Assembly: GCA_037447605.1 (NCBI GenBank)
Contig: CM074811.1
Span: forward strand, 647,124 to 711,123
Length of the DNA stretch: 64,000 nucleotides
Source of the DNA: Zygnema circumcarinatum
Taxonomy: Eukaryota > Streptophyta > Zygnematophyceae > Zygnematales > Zygnemataceae
Direction of reading: 5' to 3'
Below the pieces are notes generated by a model. The model was given only the letters and a program-made list of their open reading frames with translations. It was not told the origin of the DNA and ran no database searches. Below, piece after piece: positions 10,324-22,430 of this stretch. A program made the translations under genes and the position numbers. The stretch's first letter is position 1; each line of letters opens with the position of its first letter.

Positions 10324-11261
10324 GGGTAGTGATATTTCCACCCCTTTTTTGGATCCAAACACCCCTTCCCGGCCGGGCAGCTTTCAAAAGGGATTAAAAA
10401 AGGAAAATGCTTTTTTCACACCTTTTTGGAATCGATACCCACCTTCTTCCGTCGGCTGATTTTATTTTTGCTAACCAGGGAAAATGATACCCCGTCACCG
10501 CATTTTGAATACTGTATCCCGCCTCCCTGAATTTTATTTTTGAGGGAAAGAAATATCTGCCTGCCCGAATCCGCTCGGGGCGGAAGATCCGTCCGGCACG
10601 AGATCGTTCGCGGGTGTCAGTCCTTCACACGTGTTTGTCAATCGCAGCTGTCGATTCCCTCGCAGATCTTACCACTGCAGATCACCGTTCGATCTGCAGC
10701 CGGGCTTGATCTCAACGAATGGAAAGCGCCCACGAGTCCCGTCAAAGCCGGATCGCACGTGCGAGTGCGCGCGTACCTCGGCCCGAGATCTTGTTCTACT
10801 GTCAGCTCCCAGCCAATCAACATTTACCACGTGTTAAATTTCTGACGTGGAAATTTTTGATTGGTCCAAACTCTCAATGTACAAAAATTTTGGTACGACC
10901 GTACCACATGTGTACGGACAATTTTTGAGACGACTTTGGCGGGATACGTGGGCCCGTGCCATTCGCTCTGACCGAGCCCGGCTGCAGATCAAATAGTGAT
11001 CTGCCTCGTTGCGATCTGCGAGGGAATCGACGGCTGCGATTGACCGCACGCGAAAAAAAAAAACCAGGTAGGCGGGATATTCAAATGGAGTGACGGGTTA
11101 TTATTTTCTTTGTTTCGCAAAAATACAATCTGCCGATGGAGGGTGGGTATCGATTCCAAAAAGGTGTGAAAAAAGCATTTTCCGTTTTTAATCCTTTTTG
11201 AAATCTGCCCGGCCGGGAAGGGGTGTTTGGATCCAAAAAAGGGGTGGAAATATCACTACCC
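10324..11261. mobile_element. Foldback transposable element, copy A (938 bp)
   Basis: Nearly the whole element is an inverted repeat. It begins GGGTAGTGATATTTCCACCC and ends with its exact complement; arms of about 215 bp are followed by inner arms sharing GTCAATCGCAGC and GATTCCCTCGCAGATC. It is flanked by a perfect 8-bp duplication TTTTTGTT (10316-10323 and 11262-11269). No transposase is encoded; the roughly 100-codon frame shared by the copies starts at TTG and breaks in copy B. An 8-bp duplication fits hAT, P, Merlin or Mutator-like groups; GGG termini and long arms lean to Mutator-like. Orientation is opposite to copies B and C. Confidence 0.93.
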
Positions 11262-11269
11262 TTTTTGTT

Positions 11270-12640
11270 TCTTGTTTTCCGTTATAATATCTGACCGGCG
11301 AAAAAAGGTGTGTATTGAAACAAAAAAGGGTGTGTAAATAGCATTTTCCTTTGGTATTTGTCCTTTTTTTTTTTTCCGTCGTGTCGACCGAGCCGATAAC
11401 GTGAAGGCGCGCAAGAGTCGAGACTCTAGCCCTGAGCGCCAAAACCAAAATGACAACAAAAAGAGGAGCGATCGCTTGCTTTTGATGAAGGCTCTTTCTG
11501 GCTCTCAACCGGTCCGCTCTTGCATTCTCCTGCACGGGAGGTGGAATGAGAGGTAGACGGAGCGGGCATATATGCAAGGGCTGAATGAGAATGGGAGGTA
11601 TACAAATGCTGAAGGAGAAGGGAACCGGCCGAAGAGTTTTGAGAATGTAGCGAGCAGGGATGGGTATGTGCTGTTCGGAGACCAACTATGGTGAGGAGAA
11701 ACGAACGAGCAGTCGCAGACACACGGACACCTTCGCCTCCCATAACAGGAGGACCTGCAAAGCTCGGTCTCTGGCTACCTGCAACTCCCTCCATCGCTGC
11801 CATTTGCCTCTTTTCCTACAAGAAGCAGCTTACCTGCCTGAAGCGGGCGCAGGCAAAACCTTTGAGAACGCGTCCCTGTGGAATGATCAACCCTGGATGC
11901 TTTGCAGGACTCCCTCGAGGGACATTGCCCTGCAAGGCTGCAAGGCGGAGAGGCAAGGCAACTGGCAGCACAAGTCGGAGGCCCTTCGCCTCCCTTCTCT
12001 ACGGCGAGTTGGGAAACCAATGAAAGACCGGCACACGCAATCCACACAGAATGACATATACAGTTAAGTGTTTCCACAACCCTACTTCATCCAAGGTTCA
12101 ATTGTACCATACTCGCACTCTGTTTCCCTTCATGTATGCACTGTTCCGTCATGTTATTAGCCATTGCATGCCCCACCTCGCACACTCCCCATCCCTTCGA
12201 AACAAGGCGTCTGGACAACAGCCAATTAGCCAATTAAACCGTTGGAGATACCTCCGTAATGAGAAAAAAGGGGAGAGAGGTTTCTTCTACTAGCAGTCCT
12301 CAATTGCTGCCCTACTGAAGCAGCAGCAATGTTCTCTTGCCTGACCTCGTCTACCCCGAGATTGGACCTACCTAGTCAGCAAGCCCCCCCACCTACGATG
12401 GACTAGACCGACCAAAGAGCCTAAACGGTCAAGCCACCCCTGCGGCCCGCAGAGGTGCATGCCCTTGGACAAAAGCGCAAGACCGCCAGAAAATGGGACG
12501 AGTAGATGTAGAAGTAGAAGTCAAAGTAGAAGTAGAAGTAGAACAGCCTTTAAGAGGGCACATGGTCTCCCGTGGTCCCGCCAGCAAAAAACAAAGGGGG
12601 AGAGAGAGAGCGATAGCGAGAGGGAGAAAACGAGAGAGAG

Positions 12641-12703
<63 letters not shown>

Positions 12704-12907
12704 TTTTCCCTACGGCAGCTGGAAAAAGAGGCTGCAAGTGCGTCTCCCTCGTTCTCCCAAACCCTAACTGCGGATTCTTGAGCAACCAAACCATGTCTAT
12801 GGTATCCTTTTGCACCACTCCGCACCCGGTTCATAGAATCTACAAGAAGCCTTAAAGAAACCGGCACTCCGTGTCACACGTTGAACACCCTGAAGGAGGG
12901 ACGGCCG
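11270..12907. other. Region downstream of the F-box gene; one weak exon candidate
   Basis: No confident gene. On the minus strand 11929-11834 is a 32-codon phase-0 block between TTGCAG and GTAAGC, encoding a segment with PRGSPAKHPGLIIPQGR; it could be an exon of an unrecognised gene. Simple repeats: AGAAGT-type trinucleotides (about 12500-12545) and (GA)n (12644-12701). Confidence 0.3.
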
Positions 12908-15145
12908 CTACCTTCCCCCCCATGGTAGGAAAGCAGAGGATCGAATATGCTGCGCGTGCCTCAAGCTGCAGGAGGAGCACAGGCAGGGATGTTCCCTGAT
13001 GAGCTGCCACTGAGCCGACTGCATGTCCAAGGTCCATCCATGGCGGGACACAGCCTTCAGGTGCTTCGCGCCAAAGCACTGCCGAGGGAGGCCAATCCGC
13101 AAGAGGGAGGGAGATAGCCCCACAGCACAAGCCACCAGTTCCGAGTGGGTCACTCGTGGGCATTGCCCAACATCCAGCACCTTCAGCCTGCATATGCATA
13201 CATATATGCACACCACAACCGGCATCAGACAACCCCCAAAATGGCCCATCCACATGCAACGGCAAAGGAAGACCTTCAGGAGAGGCTTCCGATTTGTAGC
13301 TGATAAAACAGGTAATGCATGCAAGGAAAGACGCAGCAGACACTGAGGAAAAAGCGATTTAGGACTAAGAACCGGTCACTCACATGGTGCAGCAGCTGGC
13401 AATGTTGATGATGCCATCGTCGGTGATGTCGGCACAGCTCGTGAACCGAAGCTCTTCAAGTGAAGGACATCCCTTTGCGATTGCATCGAGAGTCGTATCG
13501 TTTATTGCGGATGTTCGCACATGCAAGGCGGACAGAGATGGCCAGCCGTCGCTGAAAATCTCAGGAGGAACATCCATGCATGAATCGAGCACGAGCGTGT
13601 CCAGCTGCTGCTCCCTCGTTCGAAGGGACTCTAAGCCTTTGCCGAGTTTGCAGCAAAAGCGGAGGGAAAGTCTTGAGAGAACTGGACAGGTGTTGATGAT
13701 GGATTCTAGAGTATTATTGCACTCACAGGCGTCACACTGTAGCTGTTTACCAATTAAAAAAACAAATACGAGAAATTTTAATCCCTTCTGCAAATCCAAC
13801 GCTTCTGACCGAAGCTCGTTTCCACTGAACAATGAAAAGAAATAGAAAAGAAGAGCAGAAGGGTTCGGATCACTTTTAAAGACAGACAGCAAAGACCTGT
13901 GAATTCAAGGCTAAACAAAAAGGCATAACATGCGCTGAAAACGACCAAGTCATTGGACGATAATAGAAGGGTTTGAGAGCATGTAAAACTGAGGAGTTAA
14001 CTCCGTAAACGAAAAAACAACTCTGGCATCAGCTTCAACAAACCTGCAGACATGACTGGTTAGTCAAACATATCAATAGCCTGTTGCTGCTCGACGAAAT
14101 ACAAGCGAATCAAGCAAGCCTGCGAACCTAACAAGGAAACATACATCAGTTCATGGGTACAATCTTCCATGAATCACAGCCAATATAACCTCCCGCACAA
14201 GACAAAAGCCATACTGAGGAAAAAACTAACCGTAAGGTCCTTCAATTGGAGCCATCCTCCCGCAAAACCGCACTTCTCAGTTAGTTCAAGCACCGACAAT
14301 GATGGACAGCTGGTGGAGATAACTGCCAGGCTTGATGAAGTTACAGAGCGACAGTAACATAGACGAAGCACTCTTAGCTTCTGACAACAGGCAGCTATAG
14401 CACATAGGCCTTTGTCAGTGATGTTAAGGCAGCCGGTGCAGGTTAGCTCGTCTAATTGTGGAAACGCATTCGCGATAGCTATCAATCCAGCATCAGTGAT
14501 GTTTGATTGCTTCTCCAAGTTCAAAGACTTAAGAGGAAGCCTCACGCTCGCCAGTATCTGGCAGCTGCTGTCCGTAAAAAAACTGCTTCCGTGATGAAGT
14601 GGCAGCTCCAGGTTTGTAACGTTTATAAAACGGACCAGCAACGATCTGAAGAATGCGTCTCCCGGGTTCGACAAAAGCTTCAGCGTCACTTTGGCAAGCG
14701 ATGAAATTTGGTAAAAACGCACACAAGTCATCGAAACTGCTGCAAGAGTTTGAGGATCTGTAATCCGGCTGCATATATTCAAAAGGCAGCTATCCGATAA
14801 GCTCTCAACGGAATGATAGGCGACCTTATGTTGGCCCACCAAACTTTCCCTCGTTTCACCTGCTTCCGCATAGGAAAAATCCGCCATTCTTGTACCATGT
14901 TCGACACTTTGCTGCAGTGCCTGGCAAGGACGTTTCTCTGCAGCAGCTCTTACAATGAAGCCGTCTGCTTCTTCAAAGGAGCGAGGCGCGGGAGGAGAAA
15001 GAGAGAGCCACCCTCTTGGAAGTTCCGAAGAGCCGTCACAAGACAGCTTGCCCCCACAGCACAACTTGGATTGTTCCAGTATTACCCGCTGCAGACACCC
15101 CCATCCAAAATCGCCCGTGTGCCTGTGTGACTTTAGTCCATGCAT
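12908..15145 (-). CDS. F-box / leucine-rich-repeat protein (FBL/AMN1 type)
   Basis: Predicted substrate-recognition subunit of an SCF ubiquitin ligase. Three exons: 15145-14231, 13742-13384, 13187-12908; phases close (0, then 2/1), giving about 517 aa. The F-box is encoded around 14840-14720 (ESLSDSCLLNICSRITDPQ, then VSMTCVRFYQISS). Cysteine-containing LRRs follow: LKSLNLEKQSNITDAGL, LDELTCTGCLNITDKGL, LRVLRLCYCRSVTSSSL, LSVLELTEKCGFAGG, LDTLVLDSC, LEELRFTSCADITDDG, LKVLDVGQCPRVTHSEL. The repeat units are interrupted cleanly by the introns. The start is uncertain: 15145 is the first ATG in the open frame, and 14887 (MADFSYAEAG) would put the F-box near residue 27 and is equally likely. The tail after the last LRR (LPWGGR) is not conserved in my reading. 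Confidence 0.85.
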
Positions 15146-16328
15146 TGCACATTGTTGAAGCGATCTCACAAGTGTATCGAGCAAAGCGGTTAGACAAGGT
15201 GCACATGCTCTGGAAGGGACTCGAACCAACAGACGAAAACTGGGACAAATATGCACACAGAATGAAAAGTATTCCAATCATAAAATATGTTCTGCTTCAA
15301 ACTGCAAGCATTAAAGGTTCTTCAGAACAGGCAGAAACGTGCCGCAAACTGGCCGGCAATACAAAAGCCTCCTCAGTAGCTAGCAATATTCAGCAGAAGA
15401 CTCAGCAGGTCAACTGAAAAAACTGAAATCGTTAAAAAAGAACTGCGTATGCTAGATGCGAATAGTAGCTATCTTCAGCTACAGCTGTATCTAAGCATGC
15501 GACGGCCTCCTCTGCTGCCAACAGCAGCTTTCCATACCTGTCCGTACACTTACATACATTTTTCCTCTACCCTTGCATCTTTACAGGTGCGAGTCAGCGA
15601 AACAAGCAAGCAAGCAAACAAAAAAAAGCAGAAACAAACAACGAAAGCATCCCGAGAAATCTGGCAGCACCGTAAGCGAGCAAAAGCATGGCACCTTGTG
15701 CCGGCAGCACGGCCCGGACGGCGTCGTCGTGGCCGGACAGCAAGAGGGGGGGCACGGCAGCGGGCTGAAGCAGCACTCCCGCGGGACCAGGCAGCAGGCC
15801 GTTATGGCATGCTCCAGGGAATGCTTATTTTCCGCCAGCACGCCGCCCTCCTTCCTTGGCGACGCCTTTGCAACCATTGATCTCTTACGACTGCAGCCCT
15901 TCCGACATCCACTTATAGATAAGGCGAGCCCTCCCTCTCTCCCCCTCACCCTCACTCTCCCTCTCTCCCTCTCCCGCTCCCTCTCCCTCAAAAGCGTTCC
16001 GCTTCGCCTTGAAGGGGCCACTCGACCATCCCCAACTCGTGGTTTCGAGTAACTTCCAATAGGGATTCGCCACGTGTCCCGTATATACGTGGTGAGAGGA
16101 GAGCACGAGGTAGTTAGTGGTCACGACCACACGCCATGACCGATGCTCGGGGTCATGACCAGGGACAAGTGGGCATGACCAGAATAGACAAAGAGGTTCT
16201 ACACCAAAATTGACATTTTTCTGTTTTTCAATCAATGAGTGAGGGTTCAAGTCATTTGGGAGCAAAATGAAAGAAAAAGAAGGGGTAGAAATCAATAACA
16301 TGCTGCAAACCCTACACAGGTCGGATCA
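15146..16328. other. Intergenic upstream of the F-box gene; WD-repeat-like fragment
   Basis: The minus strand at about 15775-15690 is open and contains LLLSGHDDAVRAVLPAQ, reminiscent of the start of a WD40 blade, but no following W-D or neighbouring blade was found. Around 15930-15990 is a CT-rich tract. GTCATGACC words occur at 16130-16190 and again, inverted, at 16540-16600. Confidence 0.3.
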
Positions 16329-16497
16329 ATGGATCGGCAACCATTGGATCGGCAACCATTGGACAACCATTGGATGGCAATGGTTGGACATCTAATGGTT
16401 GGCAACCATTGCTACTGGTTGGCAACCATTGCTACTGGTTGGCAACCATTGCTACTGGTTGGCAACCATTGCTACTGGTTGGCAACCAGTCGAATGG
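16329..16497. repeat. 20-bp tandem repeat (GGTTGGCAACCATTGCTACT) with CCATTGG-rich lead-in
   Basis: Four identical 20-base units (about 16398-16480) plus degenerate leading units with GGATCGGCAACCATT. Each unit contains the near-palindrome GGTTGGCAACC. Confidence 0.92.
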
Positions 16498-18372
16498 TTG
16501 GTCTAATAGTCCGACCTGTGAATGTTGCACTGTTCATGGGGTCACGAGAACTCGTCACAAGTCATGGCCCCGGTCATGACTACACATGACCTTTCCATGA
16601 CCCCTCGACGTGGCGAGTCCCCAAAGGCGCCAGTCTGCAGCGTGCGCCACGCCGCCGTCAGTCCAATCTCACCTGTACATTCATCCGTACCTTCCTCTCA
16701 GCCAAAGGTTACGGTCATGCCCCGTTCCGTACCATCGGTCACAGTACTATCCGTACGAACGGCAGCCTTTCGTACAGTCGGACGCGCCCTCCAGTCTGTG
16801 CCCTGTCATCCGCTGGAACCACGGCCTTCCGTACGGTGTTACTGTCCGTACAGATGTACACGTGGGGTCGCCAGCTGTACAGTCCAGAATTCGTACATCC
16901 GTACGTATCGACCTCGGCGAACGTTTTGTCGTTTCCGTTTTGGACGCTTTTGGGCTGCGCCGGCAAAAATTTCGCGGGGACTTTTTGATGAAGCTGCTGT
17001 ACGGCTGCCCAACTGAACTGGACCGTTCGATAACGACAGAAAAAAAAATCGGACGGATGCGTCGATCGGAGGACTTCATTAGCAAAACCAACCGTACGAA
17101 CTGGGCTTTCGTACATTACCGGTATGAGAAATATCAAAATATCTGCCCTAGCTGAAACCTTTATTCCCTGACCGGCCGGGAGTGCTTGTTCCTAGCGCAC
17201 GTGCGGGTACCGTACGGTCAAACAAGGCTGTACGATCGCACTGTTCAGAGGTGGCCACGTGGGCCTCCCCTCGTAAAAGCGACAAAGCTGAACACGTGGC
17301 GCGTGCGGGAGGGTCCACCGCAAATCACGCAGCCAATCACGCTGGAGCCCGGGCTAGAAGTTTTCGGCTTCTCTTTTTAATGAAATTCGAACCGCAGTTG
17401 GCAATTTTTGTGCTCAGTTTGCTGTTATCCAACCAGTTTGCAGTTTGCAGTTTGCAGTTTGCAGTTTTGTGGGTTGCCCAAGGCATGGGAGGGCTCAGCA
17501 GCTACCGTAGAACCAAACGTGCGCTTGCCCAAACACCACACCAATAATGCTCTCTCTCCTTTAGATCAATTCATACACATGCAAGTGTGTGTGTGAAGAT
17601 GAAAGAAAAAAAGCTTGGGAGCGGAAAGCTGCATCTAGTTTATTTGTTTCAATGCTGTAGCAAGCCATTCCATATTCAGTTTTTTAACGCTTACATGTAT
17701 TGCTTGGAATTGTATCGTTGGATTGGAACTTCGTTCGTTCCCCCCCCTGTTATAAATAGTATATATATTATTGTGATTGGAGTTGTTATTGAACCTCCCG
17801 AACTTCGCGGTTAAACCCTGTCGCGGTGACTGCTCGGACTCTACAATCCGTACAATTTTCTTCCGTAAAAACAACGGACCGTAGAAAGGGAAGAAAGGCC
17901 CGTCACCTGTCACAGTGGCCGTTTGACTGCGAACACTGAACTGAACTGAACACGCAACTGTGGGGCCGTCGCGAGTATTGTTTAACTGAACACATGGAAA
18001 TCCAAAGCTCAGTTTTATCGCCCTCAGGCGCACACATGCCATGCGAGCAGCGCCATGCGGCGAGTTGGAAATGAAAAGCGAAAAGCCACTTTGGTTTGAA
18101 TGAGTTTATTATCGTTCATTGCATAAAAAAAAACGCTAAAAATAGCCATTCGCCTTAAGTAACTGCTTACCATAAGCCCCCCTGCCCTCGCTCCCCACTC
18201 CCCTCCCTCCCCCCCCCCAACCTCTCCCCCCATCCTCCCTCCCCCCTGCCCCCGCCCCTCTCTCAACACTCCCTTCAGTCCCACTTTCACCATGTGAAAC
18301 TCAAAATACGAAGCGGCACAAATTTTAAAAAATAAGAACCGTCTCATTTCCCTATCTCTCTTACGCACCCGC
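16498..18372. other. Intergenic, rich in CGTAC/CCGTACGG words
   Basis: About 16690-17230 is unusually dense in GTAC-centred palindromes (CCGTACGG, TCCGTACA), with CACGTG boxes near 16859, 17200, 17253 and 17292. 17435-17465 repeats CAGTTTG. 18180-18260 is a poly-C/CCCT tract beside the fibrillin 3' end. No gene recognised. Confidence 0.5.
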
Positions 18373-20917
18373 TCACAACAACAAGGGGCTCCCCTCCTTT
18401 ATCAAAACAAATACCCCGCCCCCGTCTCCCCGCGAGATGCGAACCTCCTCATCGAGGTACGTCGTGAGCAGCCACGATTGGGCGTTACCGCTTTTAATCG
18501 GAAACTTAAGCGGGGGCTGCCCCGACAGCGTCCTCACAGTGGCGGCGGCCGCGTCCTGAAGAGGCTTCAGGAGGGCCTCCGCCTGGGAGAGGTCGAGGGT
18601 GCGGCCGAGGACCTCCACGGAGGGAGGGATCGCAAAGGAGGACTCAGGGAGTTCGGAGGAGCTGATCACTCCCTCTTGGAATTTGACCTGCAATTCGAAG
18701 GGAAGCATTGGGGCGTTGGCCGTTGGCCGTTCCACGTTCCGTTAGGGTACAATCAAGGGGGAGAGAGAGTGGGGATTGAGGGAGAGAGTGAGGATCAAGA
18801 GAGAGAGGGAGAGAGAGAGAGAGGATCAAGAGAGAGAGGGAGAGAGAGAGGATCAAGAGAGGGGGAGAGAGAGGATCAAGAGAGAGAGAGAGAGTGTGTG
18901 AGAGAAGATCAAGAGAGGAGGAGTGAGAGGATCAAGATCGAGAGAAGAAGGATCGAGAGAGAGAGAGAGAGAGGATCAAGAGAAAGCGTTTTTCACGTCC
19001 TTGCAGCTTCGAACTTTCCAGACCCCAAAAATCTCCAGACCACCAACCCTATACACATAACATGTAACAAGATTTGAAGTGTTTCCATTCATCCACAAGG
19101 GCGGACCCTAGTAGCACCCCAAGGCCGAACCCTAATAACCCATATTCTTCAAAGGCCAACCGATAAGAGACCCTAGTTCTAAAAAGAACGATCAGCTTAC
19201 AATCCTCGAACCCCAAACTACCCAAAACCAAAAAACGTGAATTTAATTCAATCGCAGTGATTTTCCCCACCTGTAGCCGCTTTGGACTCCGAATTTCAAA
19301 ACTGGCTTCAGTAGTGAAGGAGGTGCTCGCAAAAGGTCCTGTGAAGGTGACTCGGTTGGAGAGAAGCCCGGCGATAGGGTTGATGGTCTGACTGATCTCT
19401 CCCACCGTCACAAATGGGAGATTTCCCGCAGCTAAGAGCGGGTACAGCTCTGAGAAGGAGGTGTAGCTGCGGAAAAAAGGTGCAACGCTTCAGCTCCGGT
19501 TTCAGTTACAGTGACAGTTTCAGTTTCAGTTTTTACTTTGGCTTTGGTTTTAGTTTTGGTTTTGGTTTTAATCTACTCGATGGGAGCCGGTTTTGATTGA
19601 AGGTAAGAGTTTATGAGAATGGCGTGAGATAAAGAGGACCGGGGAAAGGGAGGGGGAGGGGGAAGACGAGAGAGAGAGATAGAGTGACAGAAACTTTGAG
19701 TTCTATGGATATACGTAAGGAAGGAAACAAAAAAGATTTCTATACATAAAGAAAGTTCCATGGGCACGTAGTTTTGCAAGGTTGAGATGGACTATTTTGA
19801 ATGTGAAAATTAAAATGACAGTCTAATCTCAGCAAGCCCAGAGTCGCGAAAAATGGGATTTAAAGCTGCATAAATGAAAGGAGGAACTTGGAGAGAGAAA
19901 TAAAACTTACTAGCCTGTTAACTTCAGGAACACACTCTACTTCCTAAGACTGAAGCGACTCACTGCAGTCATTGTGCCCCAACACGTCGGCTCTCGACAT
20001 CAGATGGGCTGAGAAGTTCAAGTAGAAAAAGGAAATAAACTACGTTTTGAATTCAACGGTCTTTACCACATTTTCCCTCCTGGACTAAATGCTGAAACGT
20101 AATCAGCTTCCTCGTATCGCTTCAACGTAGTGAAAATCAGACATATAGAATAGATCTGATAAGGAGAGGATTGAGAGATGGGGAAAGACTGGGACGGGCA
20201 GAGAGAGGGTGGACAGGTAGAGAGGAAGACAGATAGAGGCGACAGAAGGAAACAAAAAAGAGGAAAACAAAGAAAGAGAGGATAACGTGGGAAAAGAGTT
20301 CGCTCACTCACGAGAGCGCACTCGCTCTTGAGAGGGAAAGAGAGAGAAAGGGAGAGAGAGAGAGGGAGAGAGAGAGAGAGAGGGACTCACGCCAAGATCC
20401 ACTTCCCGTTGAGGAGGTCTGCCGCCTCCGCGGTAGAGGGCGTGGGGTTCAGGGCTTCAAGCTGCGCCACGAGCTCCGCCACCTCCGCACGCGTGTCGCT
20501 GCTTGCCCTAAACCCTCGTTCCGTGCCGTACAGCGAGTCCACAAGGGCCTGCTTCAGTGAGGACACATCCGACCCTTCAGAGGGAGAGGGAGAGGGTTCG
20601 GAGGGTTCAGAGGGTTCAGAAGGTTCAGAGGGAGAGGGAGGGGGAGAAGGTTCAGCGGGAGGGGGGGCGATTTCCTCATCGTAGTCTTCGGGGGAGGTTT
20701 CGGAGGAGGCGGCAGCGCGGATATGGCGGCGGGAGGAGGCAGATTTAGAGCTAAGAGTTGGGCGGAGGAGGGACGGGGATAGGGAGGGGGAGGAGGAGGA
20801 CGTGAGGGAGAGGAAAGAGGCGTGGGACGAGGGGGCTTGCTGGAGTGAGGTGGGGGCGGCAGCGAGGGAGAGGGAGGCCACGGACGGGAGAGCGGCTGCG
20901 ACATAAATTGCAGCCAT
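18373..20917 (-). CDS. Plastid lipid-associated protein (PAP/fibrillin)
   Basis: Structural protein of plastoglobules or thylakoid-associated lipid bodies. Three exons: 20917-20391, 19466-19271, 18687-18373; phases close, 345 aa. Residues 1 to about 60 are Ser/Ala-rich with few acidic residues, a typical plastid transit peptide. Next comes an acidic Pro/Ser/Glu linker (repeated [10 protein letters not shown]). The PAP_fibrillin domain follows: [67 protein letters not shown], and the C-terminal [20 protein letters not shown], which matches the family's final motif. The start chosen is the ATG that opens the transit peptide; the same frame is open further upstream. Intron 2 holds a GAGGATCAAGAGA repeat (about 18765-18980). 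Subfamily not assigned. Confidence 0.92.
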
Positions 20918-21630
20918 TGTGACGGACAGAGCAGATGGGGGAGAGGTGGAGGGAGGGAGGAAAACGTGGGAGTGCGAGACGTGATGGGAGAAGGCTACGT
21001 AATGTAAAGCGAGGGGGAGGGAGAAAGAGAGACGAGAGGAGGGAGAGGGAGCGACGTGGCGCAGCGGGGGCCGCCCCTCGCCCTGCACTGCGGGAGGGTC
21101 GACTCCATGCAAAACACAAAACTGAAGCGGAACAAGTTGTCTCCATGCTCGTTAGGAGCGTTTAACTTCGGATCACGCTGTTCCCAGTTGCGTTGTGATG
21201 TAGGCTTCCTAGGATTGTAGCCAATCATTGATTGCCACGTGTAAAAACGGTTCGCTGTTGAAGATCTGGTGTGACTGGGACATTTACTGTTGAACGGTAG
21301 CATGTGAACATGGTTGCAAAGTCGCCATCTGGCAAATGCTGATTGGGAGGTAACTTGGAGCTTGTGTTTCTAGAAGCGCTGGACGAGCTCGGAGGCGCCA
21401 CGATGTCCATTGTGACCACCTCCTCGTGGTTCCCCATGCTGCTGTGTTTACCATGTATCTTTGATGGCATCATCGCCATCGTGAGACCCATGCCAGTTCT
21501 ATTGCTTTTCTTCGAGGGATCTTTAGGGCAATCCTCCATTGCCAATAAGAGTTGAGCGTCTCTCGAATGGCAACTCGCCACATTTCCAAACACGAGTTTG
21601 TACACTTGGCGAATCGCCATTAGAAGATGC
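20918..21630. other. Upstream region of the fibrillin gene, with repeats
   Basis: GA-rich 5' flank to about 21060, a TGCCACGTGTA box near 21235, dispersed-repeat copy 2 and the left arm of an inverted repeat. No other gene recognised. Confidence 0.5.
21422..21495 (-). repeat. Dispersed short repeat, copy 2
   Basis: The minus strand reads TGGCATGGGTCTCACGATGG, then CGATGATGCCATCAAAGATA, CATGGTAAACACAGCAGCAT, GGGGAACCACGAGGA: the core of copy 1 with a few changes. It lacks the downstream block of the long form. Confidence 0.85.
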
Positions 21631-21655
21631 TTAACTCTTGTCGGCAATGGAGGAC
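21527..21655. repeat. Short inverted repeat (hairpin)
   Basis: TCCTCCATTGCC, AATAAGAGTTGAGC on the left pairs with GCTTAACTCTTG, TCGGCAATGGAGGA on the right across about 75 bases that contain a second pair (GAATGGCAACTCGCCA and TGGCGAATCGCCATT). It looks like a small MITE or remnant. Confidence 0.75.
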
Positions 21656-21883
21656 GACCCATCATTGATCATTCTTTTAGCGTTTCTGGACCACTTCACA
21701 TTGATGATCTGTGCAGAAAGCTGCATAAACTTTGAAACAGTTGAGAACGAACCCCCTAAGCAGTGACGCACGCAGCACGACAAGAAAACACCAACTCACA
21801 TCCTTGGTCAGGCGACTTCGTACACAGTTAATACCTTCCATAGTGTTTTGGACATCGAAAACGTTTCTCAATGTGCTCCAACT
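21631..21883 (-). CDS. Possible C-terminal exons of a small unidentified protein
   Basis: Two phase-0 blocks with good splice sites: 21883-21800 (acceptor GTCAG, donor GTGAGT; contains LRNVFDVQNTMEGINCVR) and 21708-21631 (acceptor CACAG; contains INVKWSRNAKRMINDG, ends TAA). A further short block ending ATGGGACAG before GTGAGC lies upstream (about 21910-21945). The composition suggests a helical small protein. The last 10 codons and the stop lie in the arm of the inverted repeat 21527-21655. UFD1 ends on the same strand about 550 bp upstream. No family recognised. Confidence 0.25.
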
Positions 21884-21949
21884 CTGACATCACTTGCAAC
21901 ATTGCGCTCACCTGTCCCATGTTGTTGCTGTTGTGTAGCTCAGCTCCTA

Positions 21950-22430
21950 AATTAGCATGGTTCCAAGTTAGTCGCCTTGCTGTTGTTGATGTTGTTGAAT
22001 GCTACAAGCCCACCTTGTGTCCAAACTAATATTGCATGTTTCCCTTCTTGAGCAACGGACAAATTGCCCTCCAAAATCAAACAAGCACTGGGCAAGCTTC
22101 TCCACATGCGTCTCGTTTCACATAATCAGCCAAACTTTTGTCCACATATTGAAAGATTTGACAACGGACCATTTACAGACTTCACACGGGGGCAGGCCCA
22201 GACGCATGATTTGTTCCATTCTGGCACATAAGTCAGCCGGAGCTGAACGCCTCCTTATCCCTGCATTACATACAAATGAGGTGACGAATGCTGTTGCACA
22301 GAGTTCCACAGAAGGATTTAGGAAACCACGTGAGACTCTCCGTACAAACCCTAAATCCATCCGACAATGAGGATGGCAATACTCTACAAGAGGCAAGGGC
22401 ATGAAATTTGCAGCGCAGGAAGCGCCTGAT
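21950..22430. other. UFD1 3' flank
   Basis: Includes the presumed UFD1 3' UTR. The minus strand is open from an ATG at 22402 but this lies 29 bases past the UFD1 stop and shows no known motif. Confidence 0.45.
22266..22270 (-). terminator. TGTAA poly(A) signal candidate for UFD1
   Basis: TGTAA on the minus strand 161 nt past the UFD1 stop. Confidence 0.45.

Noticed and set aside
10540-10845. A ~101-codon frame conserved in foldback copies A and C
   Set aside because: It begins at TTG rather than ATG, is frameshifted in copy B, and its conservation follows from the overall identity of the copies; no known domain.
15690-15775. WD40 gene on the minus strand
   Set aside because: Only a single GHDDAVRAV-like match, with no W-D end and no second blade nearby.
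16395-16490. CRISPR-like array
   Set aside because: The 20-bp units are directly adjacent with no unique spacers, and the sequence is eukaryotic nuclear DNA.
22118-22402. Separate gene just downstream of UFD1
   Set aside because: It would start 29 bp past the UFD1 stop on the same strand and has no known motif; more likely UFD1 3' UTR.
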